DNA from: Perca fluviatilis
Taxonomy: Eukaryota > Chordata > Actinopteri > Perciformes > Percidae
Direction: 5' to 3'
Assembly: GCF_010015445.1 (NCBI RefSeq)
Contig: NC_053121.1
Span: 32,377,934 to 32,441,933 of the forward strand
DNA: 64,000 bases
This document shows positions 1 to 12,595 of this stretch, piece by piece. The notes under the pieces are model-generated. The model saw only the letters and a program-made list of their open reading frames with translations, searched no databases and was not told where the DNA came from. The position numbers were made by a program, and so were the translations under genes. Positions within the stretch are counted from its first letter, which is position 1. The number at the start of each line of letters is the position of its first letter.

Positions 1-1560
1 TAGAAGCCATAAAATGCATCATAAAGACTTTGCAGTTAAAAAATAAGTTGGATTAAACAAGGGCCTCTTTATACTGTAGAAGCTGGTTTTGGTTCTGTGA
101 CAGTCAGGGTCAGGGACAGTGAAAACTTGTCTCAGTGTGTGAAAATTGAAATCTGTCCTTTAGTCTTGAAATAAATCCTCAGCCACATTTCAAAGTCCCA
201 CGATGCAGAGTGTGTGAGATGGAATGTAAAACGAAAATCAATCAGAAATGTTTTTGCTGTTAAAAAGTCTTTTCTCAGCTTCTATTTTGCAGCATTTTCC
301 TTCAACATGAACTCATTCTGGTTTGCTGCAGTGTTAAATCCAATAACTGCCACAGATTCGTCACTGCCATGTCGATAATAAGCATTTAACATTATCCTAA
401 TGTTGTATTCATGTTGCATAAGGGAATTAACTAAATGCTTAAAATGCAAATTTAAAGAGTGTTAAATGAGTTGACTGAAACATTTTCTACAATTTGCATA
501 ATAAGGAAAAACAATCAGAAGTAAATTGCAAACTATGCAACTGAGTAAGTAAGATTAATCTCATACATTCCCTCAAAGAGTTAAACTTAATGCTAAAATT
601 ATGTTTTTCAACAACTTTAAAAGGTTTGCCAAGAAAAAATGCAATTATTAACCAAATTGTAATCCACAAACTGCCCCTCTCTTCCCTGCAACCCCCTGCC
701 GTCCACAAATTTAATCTCTGCTTTTAAAGATTTATTATATTTAATATATTTTATTATGCATGTGTTTTGGTCAGTAAAATTGCATTTTTCTTTAACTTTG
801 GGTCACCAGAGAAAACAGAAATAAAAACCTCAAGTATATATCATTATCATCAATATCATTAAACATCGACTTCAGAGAAAATGTCCTGTTTTATGCACAC
901 TGCTTGTTCAATGTTCAAACTAGTGATAAAGCACTGTCATTTCTTTTCTTTCATTTCTCTCCTCTTGCCTTGTTCACTTATACTTCTTAACGTCTACTCT
1001 TTGTTAATAATTTCCTAATATGTTTTGTAAGAAATGTATCGCCACTTAGATTACGTTTTTAACGTTATTAGCATATCTGCCGGGTCATAAACTGTTGATA
1101 TTGAACGGATCTGCAAAACATTTTTTATTTTCATTTTCTTTCCTACAATATGTGCTTGTTTCATCTAAAGCAGGACACAACGTTGGTATGGTTATGTTAT
1201 GGCATTCACATCTGCTGGATAACTTTGAAAAAGATTGTGGTCTTGGTAAAATATAAAAAAGCTAAAGATTATATTGCGATGGGATCACACCAGCCACGAC
1301 GCCAAATCGAGCTTTATACTTCCTATCCCCCTACTCCCCCTACAGTTTATCACCTCGCCTTGAGATTCATAACCGGTCATGCCTGTGGTACACATCATTA
1401 TTTTACATGAAAGTATTGGGTGGTCTTCTTTCCACGAAAGACGTGATACTCACTGGTATCTCTTTATCTATACACTCTATATACACACCGACCGGCTTTA
1501 ACTTCATGTCCCACAAGCTCGGTCTGAACTTGCAAAAACTCCTTTTAGTTTAAGTGCATC
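1..1560. other. Intergenic, no feature supported
   Basis: This is AT-rich sequence with short unrelated open frames only. I see no splice-bounded exon, no terminal repeat pair and no tandem array. A unique flank of the repeat block that starts at 1561 is the simplest reading. Confidence 0.5.
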
Positions 1561-2473
1561 TAGTCTATATCTTTGACGTTCCACTTCAGGGATTGTTGTG
1601 GTGCCGCAGGAAATTCCGCCAGATGCATGTCTTTTCGCCAATGTCCGTATCCTTCCTCTTTCTTTGTGTGGGAATTTTAAACTCTGGTGGATTTATGAGG
1701 ACTAACTGCTCCTCAAATTGAGACAGCTAGCTAGACTATCTGTCCAATCTGAGTTTTCTCTCACACAACTATATTTACAGCAGCTCGGTGCCGAGCTTAG
1801 CACCGCCCATGGCGATTGTGATTGGTTTAAAGAAATGCCAATAAACCAGAGCATGTTTTTCTCCCATCCCGGAATGCAGTGGGGACTCAACCCGTTCTCC
1901 GAACTTGTAAAATACGGACGTTTGGACAGTGGCTGTCAGCGTCTGAAGCGAGGAAAAAAGGCGCCCTTCATCGTGTTTGTAGAACGCACCAGGGAGAGCA
2001 GCAGCTACACAGGGTTTGAAGATGATGTAGCATTAAGAGCGACTACGGTAGCGAGTAGTATGAAAGGCTGAAAATCCGCATAGGAAGGTTGGTCGGGGTG
2101 GTGGATGGGTCAAACAACACAGGACTGTCACCTAGGAGACCGGGGAAGGTGTCCCGCGTGTCACGTTTCCTAAACCCAACCATCGCTTTCTTCTTTTCCT
2201 AAACCCAACCGTCCGTTCTTCTTTTCCTAAACCCAACCGTCCCGTTTTTCCCGTGTCATGGAAACATAAGCCCACCCACGACCTTTTCCTTAACTTAACT
2301 GCATCAAAAGTGACGCCAATAGCCCCGACCAAGCACATTTAGATAAAGCACGTTTAGATATAACAACAAAGGCACCTGACCAAGCGTCCGTATTTTACGA
2401 GATGGGAGTGAGAATCTGTTGGGGGACTAGCCAGACCCTCCTCCGCTCCGCAGCGTGTGGATGGTCTGGCAAA
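1561..2473 (-). mobile_element. Family A DNA transposon, copy 1 (interrupted)
   Basis: One end reads TAGTCTATATC at 1561 and the other end reads as a GGTCTGGCA block near 2470. The body matches copies at 7215, 33583, 39636 and 50231, including the TAGCTAGACTATC and AAACCAATC-like stretches. The copy is split by the 534-bp family B element at 1888-2421. The outer right terminus is worn. It is non-autonomous with no transposase frame. Confidence 0.75.
1888..2421 (+). mobile_element. Family B MITE inserted in family A copy 1
   Basis: The ends are inverted: the left end has CCGTTCTC followed by GTAAAATACGGACG, and the right end has CGTCCGTATTTTAC followed by GAGAAT. The flanking GGGGACT is repeated on both sides, and uninterrupted family A copies carry a single GTGGACTAG there, so this is a younger insertion. 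The interior holds several tandem copies of TTCCTAAACCCAACC. A second copy lies at 9116-9584. Confidence 0.75.
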
Positions 2474-2599
2474 AGGAGACCAAAGTCCACCTGACTCCTG
2501 GAACAAATTACAGCACTTTCCAAAAATCAACTCAACTGTGCCTTTTGGACAATTTAGAGATCTGGTTTTAAACCTGCAAACTTCTACAAAGTACTTGTA

Positions 2600-2815
2600 A
2601 GTGCTTTACATAATTGTGCTTTCTTTTGCATCCCTATTATATCTATCAAATCATTTTCCAATTCATGTTTTATTGTCTTTCATTATTTCCTATGATTGTA
2701 TTTTCTGTGTTGTTGTTCTGTATTTCGGTTTGAAATCTGACTCAATGACATTGAAAATGAGGGTCACCCGTCAATGATCTGTCGAGGATAAATAAAGGTT
2801 GAGTGAATGAACTTC
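2600..2815 (+). mobile_element. Probable LINE 3-prime tail fragment
   Basis: The segment ends in GATAAATAAAGGTTGAGTG, which resembles the 3-prime ends of 5-prime-truncated teleost non-LTR retrotransposons. No reverse-transcriptase frame is present, and the family cannot be assigned by eye. Confidence 0.4.
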
Positions 2816-4157
2816 ACATCCACACTTCACGCCCCTGGCCCAGTTTGGTGTCGCGGCTGGTGTGATCCCATCCCAAGAGGGTCGCTAGTGTTGATTCTGT
2901 TGTTAAGTACCTGACCCTACCATACACCAGAACTTATTTTTTGGCAACTCTGGCATCTTGAGTTTTAAGGGAATGGGGAGCTTTTCTCTGCCGCAGCCCC
3001 ATGTTGTCATTTAAATTGGTGTATTTTTACAGAAAAATCTTGCTCAGTGTATGTAGCTTATAAATCCCAAGATTCATCCACAAAATTGATTTGCTTCCTT
3101 TAAATCCAGCATGCAGCATGGTTTCTCTGTTCCAGTAATAAGAAAGCATTAGGAACTGTGAAGCGCAATAGCAAGACAACAGGGACTTAATGCCTGGAGA
3201 AATATACAACTGATCTGCAACATTTGCAAGCTGTTCTCCTCTCTTCCTCCCTTCTCTCTCTGTTACTCCTCCCCTGTCTCCCTCTGAGCGTGCTTCAGCG
3301 CTCCTCCAATGCATTTCAGAGAAGATTGCTCTGTCAACCTCTTTAAAGCTGGCGATTCACAGCGTGCCACTTCCTTCCCCTCCACAACCCAATATGCAAT
3401 TATTGCCTAAAGTGGGCTCTATGCCGTACCAGGTGCTGGGAAATTGTGTGTTTTGTAGGAATGCTATCTATCCAGGGTATACTGACATTATAGGCCTTTT
3501 ATGGCATATTGTTATTTGTGAGCAGGTCTTTAAAAAAACACCACAGCTTAAAAAGCATATGAATTGACATTGTTGGTAACTTTGGGGAATATGCTCTTTT
3601 TCTATATATAAAAATGTAGCCTGTCCTCCTCCATTGTTGTCTCTGTGCTTGGCAGGGAGAAATAATGAAGAGGGAAGATGCAGAAAACACACAAAGGATT
3701 TTTTTTTGGTACAACACAGGCCTACAGCCACCTTCACCAAGCTTTCAAGGTTTTTATTAAAGTGTTACTTAGGCCTACTTTATCTTTTTACCCAAATAAC
3801 CCTAAAACCCTAAAGGTTCTGTAAATGTTGCAGGTTTGGTTCCAGTTGAGAAAAGAGTAACAAGTGGGTGCTGTTTGTCTGTCCTGAGGCAGTTTGTCTC
3901 CAAAGCTACATGAATGGGTTTGCTTTTTTAATTATTATTTTTAGAGGACACATCTGCTCAGATTATAATGCTTGGCCGGAGTTCACATTTTGGTATCACT
4001 TTCTAATAAAGTTATTAATGATGTACCAACATTTATAACAGCATTCATGACAGATGACAGCACCCAAAAGGATTATTTTTTTTTTTTACAACCTGGCAAT
4101 ACAAAATTTGTTTTAAATAAGTTATACCCGATATATAAAACATGAGTAAATCATTTA
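2816..4157. other. Intergenic, no feature supported
   Basis: No gene-like frame is supported. A short stretch near 3570-3600 (TAACTTTGGGGAATATG) resembles one end of the dispersed repeat at 30088. The rest appears unique. Confidence 0.45.
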
Positions 4158-4161
4158 TTAA

Positions 4162-4525
4162 AGCTTTAGTGCGTAACTTTTTGATATTAAAAAAACGTCT
4201 GTTACATTCAAGTCATTGCCAAATGAATTGCTACAGACTATCACCTCCACACAACTCTCTCTGGATTTCTCAGTATGACTATGTTCAGAAGATTGTGACT
4301 TTCGCGCGCAGAAACTTTGAGTGAAGATAATGACCTCTTCTTCTGAAGAGTCCATCATGTTTTTTTAATCCTCCGTGTCCTCCTTGGCTACTAGCAACTG
4401 CATGGGGGTTGGGGTGGGGGGGGGTGGCACGGTCATGGAAGGCTTGTATCATGTGGACGCACCAATAGTTTTGTTGTCATTACTTTGAATTTGTCATGGG
4501 GGCGACAGAAACTACGCACTATAGC
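4162..4525. mobile_element. Family H MITE with TTAA target duplication, copy 1
   Basis: TTAA flanks both ends (4158-4161 and 4526-4529). The left terminus is AGCTTTAGTGCGTAACTTT and the right terminus is its rough complement ending in TACGCACTATAGCT. Copies occur at 21268-21560 (opposite orientation) and 57736-57926 (internally deleted). The TTAA duplication is diagnostic of piggyBac-type mobilisation. No coding capacity remains. Confidence 0.8.
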
Positions 4526-5021
4526 TTAAATAAATTAACCAATAATAAAACAATTTGTTTTTCGGAGACCCATTTCATTTTAAATGAGTATATGTGTTGG
4601 CATAACCTGTTTAGGCCATTCAGTATTGTCTGACGTATATTCCTGAGAATCATGTTGAATGTAGGGCACCATTGTGGTCCAACATGCTATACTGTCATTT
4701 ACATTTGACCTATCTGGGTCTGGTACAATGATTTTCCTTTGTATACAGTTTGAAACAACAGTGCAGTATTCAGAAATATAGCGAGTTTGCAGGGGCTTTT
4801 TTTTTTTTTTATCGCTTGTTTATTTTCTCTTGGACAGTGGCACCATCCACCAACACTGGCATGCTGGGCAGTGGATACACAGTAGCATTGAGACACTTCT
4901 TATATAAAAGATTGCTTCTCGTTACATTGTGAAAAGCTGCTTCTTGTTAGAGGAGAGAAAAGCTTCCCCCCAAGCTGAATTGAAGAGAGCTCACAGAGTG
5001 CCCAGATGGCCGAGTGTGTGT

Positions 5022-5066
5022 GTGTGAATGTTGAGCAGTGGAAGTTCCACTGCTCAACATTCACAC
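5022..5066. repeat. Perfect 22-bp inverted repeat with 1-bp spacer
   Basis: The arms 5022-5043 and 5045-5066 are exact reverse complements around a single G. They contain GTTGAGCAGTGGAA and its complement. The hairpin is not part of any transposon terminus I recognise. Its role is unknown. Confidence 0.85.
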
Positions 5067-5568
5067 GCTGTGGAAGTGCTGAAGAAATGCCAAATAAGCT
5101 ATGAATTCGAGTGATGGATGTTTTTCATTATGAGTTCAGCCAGAATAAGGAATACATATCTTCAAAGTAGTATGGAGGGGTTAGTGTCAATTCCAAGCAA
5201 TTAGCCTACAGTTTTTTTTGGTTCCTTTGATATCTGACTGTTACAGAGCTCAGTAGATTGAATAAGATATTTTAAGGCCAGGATTAAGTAATAACAGCAC
5301 TTAATGAGGTTTCATATGCACATGGAAACTCTCACCTGTATTTGATAAACTGAAGTCTTTATTTTCCTTATTTTTTAGGCCACAGCATAGCACATAATGC
5401 AAATTAAAGGTACACTCTAATCTTGCTAATAACGTCAATTTAGTTTTTTGTGGTCAATTTAGTTTTTTTGTGGTCAATTTAGGGCCTTGTGGTCAATTTA
5501 GGGCCCTATGTCTAGTATATTCTTACTATACTATTACCAACTGGAAATATCTCATTACTTGCAAGTTG

Positions 5569-6221
5569 AGGCCCTGACACACCCCGACGGCTGCCGACTA
5601 CCCCCGCCTCTCATCGGCCCTCATCGCCTTTGTATGGGCCAAAAATTAGCAATAGAACACACCGCACAGACTACAGCCTACTGCCAAGTACCACGTACGT
5701 TTTGCGCATGCGTGCTATGAAATAACTCCCCATACCAGCAGGTGGCGATAATCTATTCATCATTCAACAACACAAGGCAAACCGGATACCTTTGCTATGA
5801 TACCCACAACAAACTTGCCAGCAGCAGCAGAACCGGCTCGTTAGCTAACGTTAGCTTGCTAATTTCCTCCACCCAACATCCCTTCATCATACATTGGTAA
5901 AATAAGCCAAACAAACATGTCACTCATCTGGCGATAGCAATGTGCTTTCCTTAGATTTGACAAGAGCGTGTGAATAAAACATTAAGTTCTCACATTTTTA
6001 ATAAATTAGAGGCTGGCCGGCTGGCTGGTAAGCTAGCTTGCTGTGGGGCTAATTGTTTAGTGGTGCAAAGGGCACAGAGAGGTCTATTTATACTAAATAT
6101 TTTTACTAAATATCACAGTGTAGGATATTAGTTTATTAACATTGAAGGCCGACGGTGCGGGACACACCACACGGACTAGGCGACGGTTGGTTGGCCGACC
6201 GTCGGCTTGGTGTCAGGGCCT
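5569..6221. mobile_element. Family C DNA transposon (non-autonomous)
   Basis: The inverted ends are AGGCCCTGACACACC at the left and GGTGTCAGGGCCT at the right, each followed inward by a CCGAC-rich stretch (CCGACGGCTGCCGAC and its partner near 6195). The interior is GC-rich near the ends and has no coding frame. I did not find a clear target duplication. Confidence 0.7.
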
Positions 6222-7205
6222 CTAAGGCCTGCATATACAGTAAGATAACTTCTCGGTGTGTTGAACAATAAAACTGGATTCAGGCCTAATAACAGTGTAC
6301 ATCTACTAAATGAAAGGAACAATAACGGCTGTATCATCTGAGTTACAGGCAGTTTACAGGAATGTTAACAGTTAGTGGTGATAATGCTGTGTAAAAGGCA
6401 GAAGGAGAAGACTGCTATCTTGCTATCTATTGTATTTTTTTACCTACAGTGGTTTAAATTCTCACCTTGCTGCAGCGACGTAGAAGCTCCAGGGCGTGTC
6501 AGTACACCGTGACATCACTTTTAGATGTTGTTAAAGGTCCAGTGGAGCACACTTCTGAAGGGAAAAACACACTTGTAACTTTTAACCAGAAGCCTGGTGT
6601 TATGTCACTCTTTATATGTTCTGGTAATAATGTTTGTTTACAAGAAACCCCACAGTGTACCTAAGTATTACAAGTTTTTTTTTTTTTTTTTAAGTATTTG
6701 AAGATTTTATCTTGAAGAAAACAAAGTGAGCAACCATTTTTAAAAACAAATGCTGTTTATCTCAACTTGCAATCTAATTTAATCCATCCACCCTAATGAC
6801 TTTCATCCATTTATTTTAATTCAATTAGCTTGATATTTTGCTGGGCAGAGACACATTCAGTTGAATGAGGCTTTTGATACAGTATAATGGATGAATTAGT
6901 TGATTAAATATCCCTTCACCTCTGGGGATGACGCGTCATGGCATTAACGACTGACAGCACTGCAGTGCAAGGCATCATTATGACAAGGAGATCGAGAGCT
7001 AAGTGCCTTTGCCAGCATCCTGACCGCAGAGATGTTGTACCAGTCTATAAGCTTCACAGCAAAAATATAGACACATAATGGGTTTTTGTGGTTGCATAAG
7101 CCCTATAAATCAGTCCGTCCCTGCTTTTAACTTGACAGCACATTTAATAGGTGCTGTACACAAAATAACCTGTCATGCTTCTGTTTCCATACAGTCTGAC
7201 TGTTG
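6222..7205. other. Intergenic, one possible MITE end
   Basis: A TTAA followed by AGGTCCAGTG at 6528 looks like a single TTAA-type element end, but no matching partner was found. The stretch also has a poly-T run at 6675-6692. Nothing else is supportable. Confidence 0.35.
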
Positions 7206-7214
7206 GTCCTCACT

Positions 7215-7607
7215 TAGTCTCGCATTGCCACACCTACTTCCACAGCGCTGCGGGAGAGGGTCTGGCTAGTCCACACAGCATTCTGGGATGGGAGAAAAAA
7301 GCTGCTCTGGTTTATTGGCCTCGGGAAGGAAGTTGTTTTGGTGGAACGTGTGCGTTCAAAAATTGTTTTAGTCGTGCAACAGAAAACTCCGATTGGACAG
7401 ATAGTCTAGCTAGCTGTCTGGATTTACCCTGCAGAGATCTGAGGAGCAGTTAACCATAGTCCTCAGAAATCCAACACAGTTTAGAATGCCAACACAAAGA
7501 AAGCGGAAGGTGACGGACATCCGGCCAAAAATAAGGACATACGGCGGAATTTCGTTTGCCACCGGAGCAATCCCAGAAGTGGAACTTCGTTGATATACAG
7601 TAGACTA
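7215..7607 (+). mobile_element. Family A DNA transposon, copy 2 (intact)
   Basis: The element runs from TAGTCTCGCATTGCC to ATACAGTAGACTA and is flanked by a perfect 9-bp duplication, GTCCTCACT, at 7206-7214 and 7608-7616. This is the reference copy for the family. One end carries an internal hairpin built from GTCTGGC and its complement. A 9-bp duplication fits Mutator-like elements, but the superfamily is not proven. Confidence 0.85.
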
Positions 7608-7749
7608 GTCCTCACTGAACTTAATTTTTTTCAAAATTAAAGCACAATAAAGGACCATGTACTGCATTTGCCAAAAATAAAGTTAGCTAAATATATATTA
7701 GGTACATTTTCATTATGTATCTTTCTCCTCAAGGGTCTTTCAATTTTCC

Positions 7750-7803
7750 ATTTTCTTTCTTTCTTTCTTTCTTTTCTTTCTTTCTTTCTTTCTTTCTTTC
7801 TTT
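7750..7803. repeat. (TTTC)n microsatellite
   Basis: Tandem TTTC units with one interruption. Read directly from the sequence. Confidence 0.9.
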
Positions 7804-9115
7804 GTCTTAGAATAATTCCAAAGACAGCGTTAACAATCTAGTAAAACTAAATGTCAAGACTCCACAGACCCTGAACTCATTTTGGCTCTGCTGTGATGGA
7901 AACACAGAAGTCAGACTCAGCAGTCTAGCTCACGGGTCAACATCCGCCATGTTCCTCACACCATCTGGTGATGTATTCTGGAGACCTGTGGGTGACATGT
8001 ATGAGATGTGTGTGCGCAAGTGTGAATGTGAATTCAGTGTGTGTGTGTGTTACATATGTCGAGTGTGAGTTTATGTGCTTGTGCAGGAAGCGAAACCGGA
8101 GCATATGGCCTGTGAACCTTATATCAGAAAAGACAAAGAAGGAGGGGGCCGAGGCTGTGAGTAGTGACGGTGAAGCTGTTAAACTGCTCCATCGCTCATT
8201 AACAAACTTCGGAGTGAGCAGATGAGATCGACGAGAGGTTTCACATCTTCAAGCCCTCATTTTCTTCTTTAGTGCTGAAAAATGAGACCTCCATACAAAA
8301 CTTTTTGGCTTTTATAAAAATAAATATAAAAATCAGAGATGGTTTTTAGATGTATTGTGCACATTAATAATTTTACTGTAAAATGAGAGTAACGCACATT
8401 AATAAACTGGTACAGAATGACTTTTCATGCAGAATGAATCATCTATATATTTGAGAACTGACAGAATTGCAATCAACTCCCAATTCCTCCCACACAATGA
8501 AATCAACGCCTCCATAATGCAGCATTATCTTATTTGTGAGTATTCAGTAAAAAACCTCAAATCTAAAACCTAAAAAGGAAACAACAAACGCATTTTATTA
8601 TTCTATTGTTTGCAGATCTACTTTATCACCTTTCACTAAGCTTGTCACTTGGACTGCTGTTCTAATCAGCCAGATTACTTGTCTCCTTTGTGGAAATGTG
8701 CAATTTTATTGTTTGTGTCACTGAGTGGACACTATAACTCAGGCTGGGCTATAAAGAGGTAAAGAGTTGTGCCAAAAACAACAGAAAATGAATCAAAACA
8801 GGGTTCTTTTGTACTTTATTGCAAGAGTGCATTACGTACATTTGCACTCGCTTACATGATGATGATATTCATAATTCTAAAATTCTTACAATATTTGAAT
8901 ATTTTACTGAAATAAAATAATAATAAACATGGAAAAGAAAAAAATATAAAAGGGAAAACAAACTAACAAATAAGAATCATCACGATGAAGCATTTGAGTC
9001 AATTATCGAGCAAACTGCTTCCCTCTTTTGTTGTAAACATTGAAAGTGAATATCTCTGGGTTTTGGACTGTTGGTTGCACAAAAATAGACATTTGAATTG
9101 TGTGATGTGCATTTT
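7804..9115. other. Intergenic, no feature supported
   Basis: AT-rich sequence with a short TGTG-rich patch near 8035-8050. No exon or transposon termini were recognised. Confidence 0.4.
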
Positions 9116-9584
9116 CAAGCCGTTCTCACTCCCAGCTCGTACAATACTGATGCTTGGGCAGTGACTCTAAGCGTCAGATACTACGCAAAAAGCACCGGGA
9201 AGAGCAGCAGCAGCACTGTAAGATGACATAGTATTTAGAGCGACAACGGTAGTATGAAAGACCAAAATGGGTGGTTGGGGTGGTGGATGGGTCAAAACAG
9301 CACAGGACTGTTTGGGGTTCGTGTCCCGTTCTTGTCCAGCGTGTCACTGAAACGTACATTTTATAACCCTACCCACGATCTTTTCCTAAACCTAACTGTC
9401 CCGTTCTTGTGCCGCGTGTCACTGAAATGTACATTTTATAACCCATGTCAGTCAGTACGTCCCAGAGGGTCAAAAGTGACGTCAAGAGTCTCAACGCTGA
9501 AGGAGATTTTTAGCATGAATAACAAACACCAAACACTTGACCAAGCGTCTGTATTTTACGCGATGGGAGAGTGAGAATGTGTTG
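9116..9584 (+). mobile_element. Family B MITE, copy 2
   Basis: The ends CAAGCCGTTCTCACTCCCA and GAGAGTGAGAATGTGTTG are inverted copies of each other, and GCATTTT flanks both sides as the target duplication. The interior shares GGGTGGTGGATGGGTCAAA and the TTTTCCTAAACC motif with copy 1. Confidence 0.75.
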
Positions 9585-10771
9585 GCATTTTTCACAGTTT
9601 TCTTATATTTTATAAAAAAAATAATTCATCAATCAATAGAAAAAAACTAACAAATTAATATAATTATAATCAAAATAACCTTTGACTGCAGCCCTAATCA
9701 AAATGATGGATTACCACTGAAAGCTCTTATGTACTGTAATAGTTTTGCAATGACCCTTTTTTCTTTCTTTTTTAGAAATGAGGCTTTACTGTCTAGGTGA
9801 TAAATATGTACAAAAAAACAGATCCAAAGACATTCCTGCCATTAACACAAGGAGATCCAACATAAATAGTTATATGATGAACAAACCAGAAATGAGAAAT
9901 CCCCTCTGGAAATCTGACCCTCGAGTGGAACTGTTTTTGGCAGAAACAAACTAAGAAAGAATCTGACACTAACCTTTTAAATATTATGGCTCTTACTAAC
10001 AGATGAACTCATACATAATGTCTTTGTATATATATTTTGCATTTATGTACTGTATATACATTGAAGTGGAACAGGACCAATAGAAAACACAAAAATAATT
10101 CCCTAAAAATGCTCCTAAACTGTAGACAGAGGGTAAACCTTTGTACACTTTTAACAAAAAGAAGAAAGAACATCTGGGATGTCTGAGTAACATGAATTCA
10201 TGTTTCTTTTTCTTCTTTCCAGCATCACTATGTCACATGAGTGAGAGGTCATCTGACTGTAGGAGTCCTTCATCACAAGTCCTGAATAGTGATACAAAAC
10301 AAATGAAGCCTAAGTTTTTGCCAGCACTCCACCACGTCTCAGTGGCATGTGAAGTATGCGTGACGGTTCATAAGGCGGCTACTGTCTCACTGCAGCTCGA
10401 GAGGCAAAAGACGTCAGCGTTACAGTTTGAGTGATCAGCCGTCACAATCTGTGATTCTCCAAGCCGAGGGAATTACTCAACACACAGTGATGGCAAAAGG
10501 GAAATCCAAACTGCACTATTACCTCTGTGCAAAAATGAAAGCTGAACCAAATCAATCCAGCACATGCACGCACACACGGGTAACATTAGCGTTTAGCTAA
10601 CTTGTTGTCACCGGACGTCTCATTTGGTCGGTCAATTTTCCAGGAAAGCTACTTCCATATACTTCATTTACACACTCACCATTCCACTTGGAGTAATGTT
10701 TTTTTCCAAAACCCACAGCTTTTACAGCCTTGACGGCGCGACGTGTGGGCACTTCACATGGTACTCGGCAG
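9585..10771. other. Intergenic, no feature supported
   Basis: No supported exon, termini or tandem array. CA-rich and T-rich short tracts only. Confidence 0.4.
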
Positions 10772-12587
10772 GAGGCGTGTATAAAGTACTAGAGACCCAT
10801 ACTTGAGTAAAAGTACAAGTGCTCTATCAAAAAAGTGACTTGAGTAAAAGTAGAAGTGCTCTTTAAGCAACACACTTAAGTAGAAGTACTAAAGTATTCA
10901 ACATTTTACTTAAGTATTGCAAGTAGTTTATTTTATAATCTACTACTCAAGTACTGAAAGTAAAAGTACAAGTACAAGTATGTGTTATTTAGTTATTAAA
11001 GAAAGTCAAAAGTTTGAATATCATATTATTTATATTATTTCAAATGTTTAGCCTAAGGCTGTAGCCAAAGGAATTAACCATACCTGTCAAGTTTTGGATT
11101 TGAAAATAAGGGAAATTTTCCGGTGCCCACCTCGAGCAGTCCCACCACCCCAACCAAGCTCCAGTATCCCTTAGATTTTAAGACAGGTGTACAAGAAAGC
11201 TAAAATCACCACTTGATGCAGAATGCTGAAAACATTTACAATTTATAACATTGCTTGTCTTTACATTTACATTTTATTTTCATTCCACACCTTCTTTTCA
11301 TTTCATATTGCTTTTCTTTTACAGTTTTTCTTTTAATTTCACATAACTTTTCTTTAGTGAGTTATTGTACAAATTTGTTGCAGACTTTGCATTCTTTAAG
11401 GCTGTTTTGGAAGGAGCGTATTTGTGGGCTGGGCCAGAGCGGTTAATTTTACATGAGAGTAGAGCGCAGACAGTTCTGTTGTCTAACGTCATCCTATTCT
11501 CTGTAACAATCTTTCGTACCATTCTAAACATCCTTTCTCAACTTGCCTTGCTATGGGGAATGCATAGTAAAGCCTTCATAAGTTTTGGCAGCGCACCGTC
11601 TTTGTCGTAGCGTCCATCATCCGTCTCTGTTTTTTTTCTTCTATTTTTTCCCCGCATTGTCACTTATCATCTGACCTCACACACTAACCTCACGACAACT
11701 GCCACCTACAGTACCTATAGTAGGCTACTGCAGGTGGCAGTTATCGCGAGGCTAGTGACAGAGCTCAGATTGGGAATGTTTTTTTTCTTTTTTTTACTCC
11801 GCTCGGGTCCGGGGTATTATTATTTTTTAATAACGCAGGTTAAAATATGGGAGATTTACGGGAAAATACTAATACGGGAGGACGGTGGGAAAGAAGGGTA
11901 AAATACGGGACTTTCCCGGCCAAAACGGGATACTTGGCAGGTATGGAATTAACAAATATTAAATATATATTATATTATATTAAAAATAACAAATATTAAC
12001 AAATACTGAAATAAAATGTACAATTATCACACTGTGCAAGTAAAATGAACATCCTCTCCAGCACAGTAACGATTGAACCCCCCAAAAAACGCATCACACA
12101 CTAGCTAGGTAGCAAGCTAGCAACATACAGATAAACTAGCAGCTTCACATCACAGGGTCAAACGTTTCATTCAGGACTCACTGCAGACTCAAACAACTCA
12201 GGAATAGCTTCATCTGCTGCAACAATGGCTAAATAGAAAGAGTACAAACTTACATCGTCTCTGACTTCTGAATGAGCAACAGTAATGAAAAGAAACACAC
12301 AAACATTTCTTACGTAAATTAATTAGCGTACGTAACTAACGTAGCCGTAAGTACACACACTGTAACCTCCACAGTCTCCGTAGCGTGAGGAATTCACAAC
12401 AGTAACGAGTAACGATGCAGCACATAAAAAATGTATCGCAGTAAAAGTATTTCATTCATCAAAAATATGTACTCAAGTAAAAGTGGAAGCAGGAGAACAA
12501 AATAATACTCCAGTAGAGTACAGATACAGCCTTTTAGTACTTAAGTAGAGTAGTGAAGTAGTTCTACATTGTTACTATACAGCTCTG
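10772..12587. mobile_element. hAT-type element D, interrupted by hAT E
   Basis: Both ends carry the ACTTGAGTAAAAGTA-type repeats in opposite orientation (from 10800 rightward and near 12470-12560). The flanks carry an 8-bp direct repeat, CTCGGCAG, at 10764-10771 and 12588-12595, as expected for hAT insertion. Removing nested element E leaves about 940 bp. No transposase frame is present. Confidence 0.8.
11079..11945. mobile_element. hAT-type element E nested in D
   Basis: The termini are CATACCTGTCAAGTTTTGG and its counterpart ACTTGGCAGGTATG. A perfect 8-bp duplication, GAATTAAC, sits at 11071-11078 and 11946-11953. The interior has a 35-bp imperfect palindrome near 11681-11757 around GCCACCTACAGTA. 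No transposase frame is visible, so it is a deletion derivative or MITE. Confidence 0.88.
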
Positions 12588-12595
12588 CTCGGCAG

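Noticed and set aside
1718..2071. 117-codon plus frame
   Set aside because: It crosses the junction between nested elements A and B, so it is composite transposon sequence.
10141..10434. 97-codon plus frame
   Set aside because: No splice borders, no domain, and low-complexity runs of F and K. Treated as chance.
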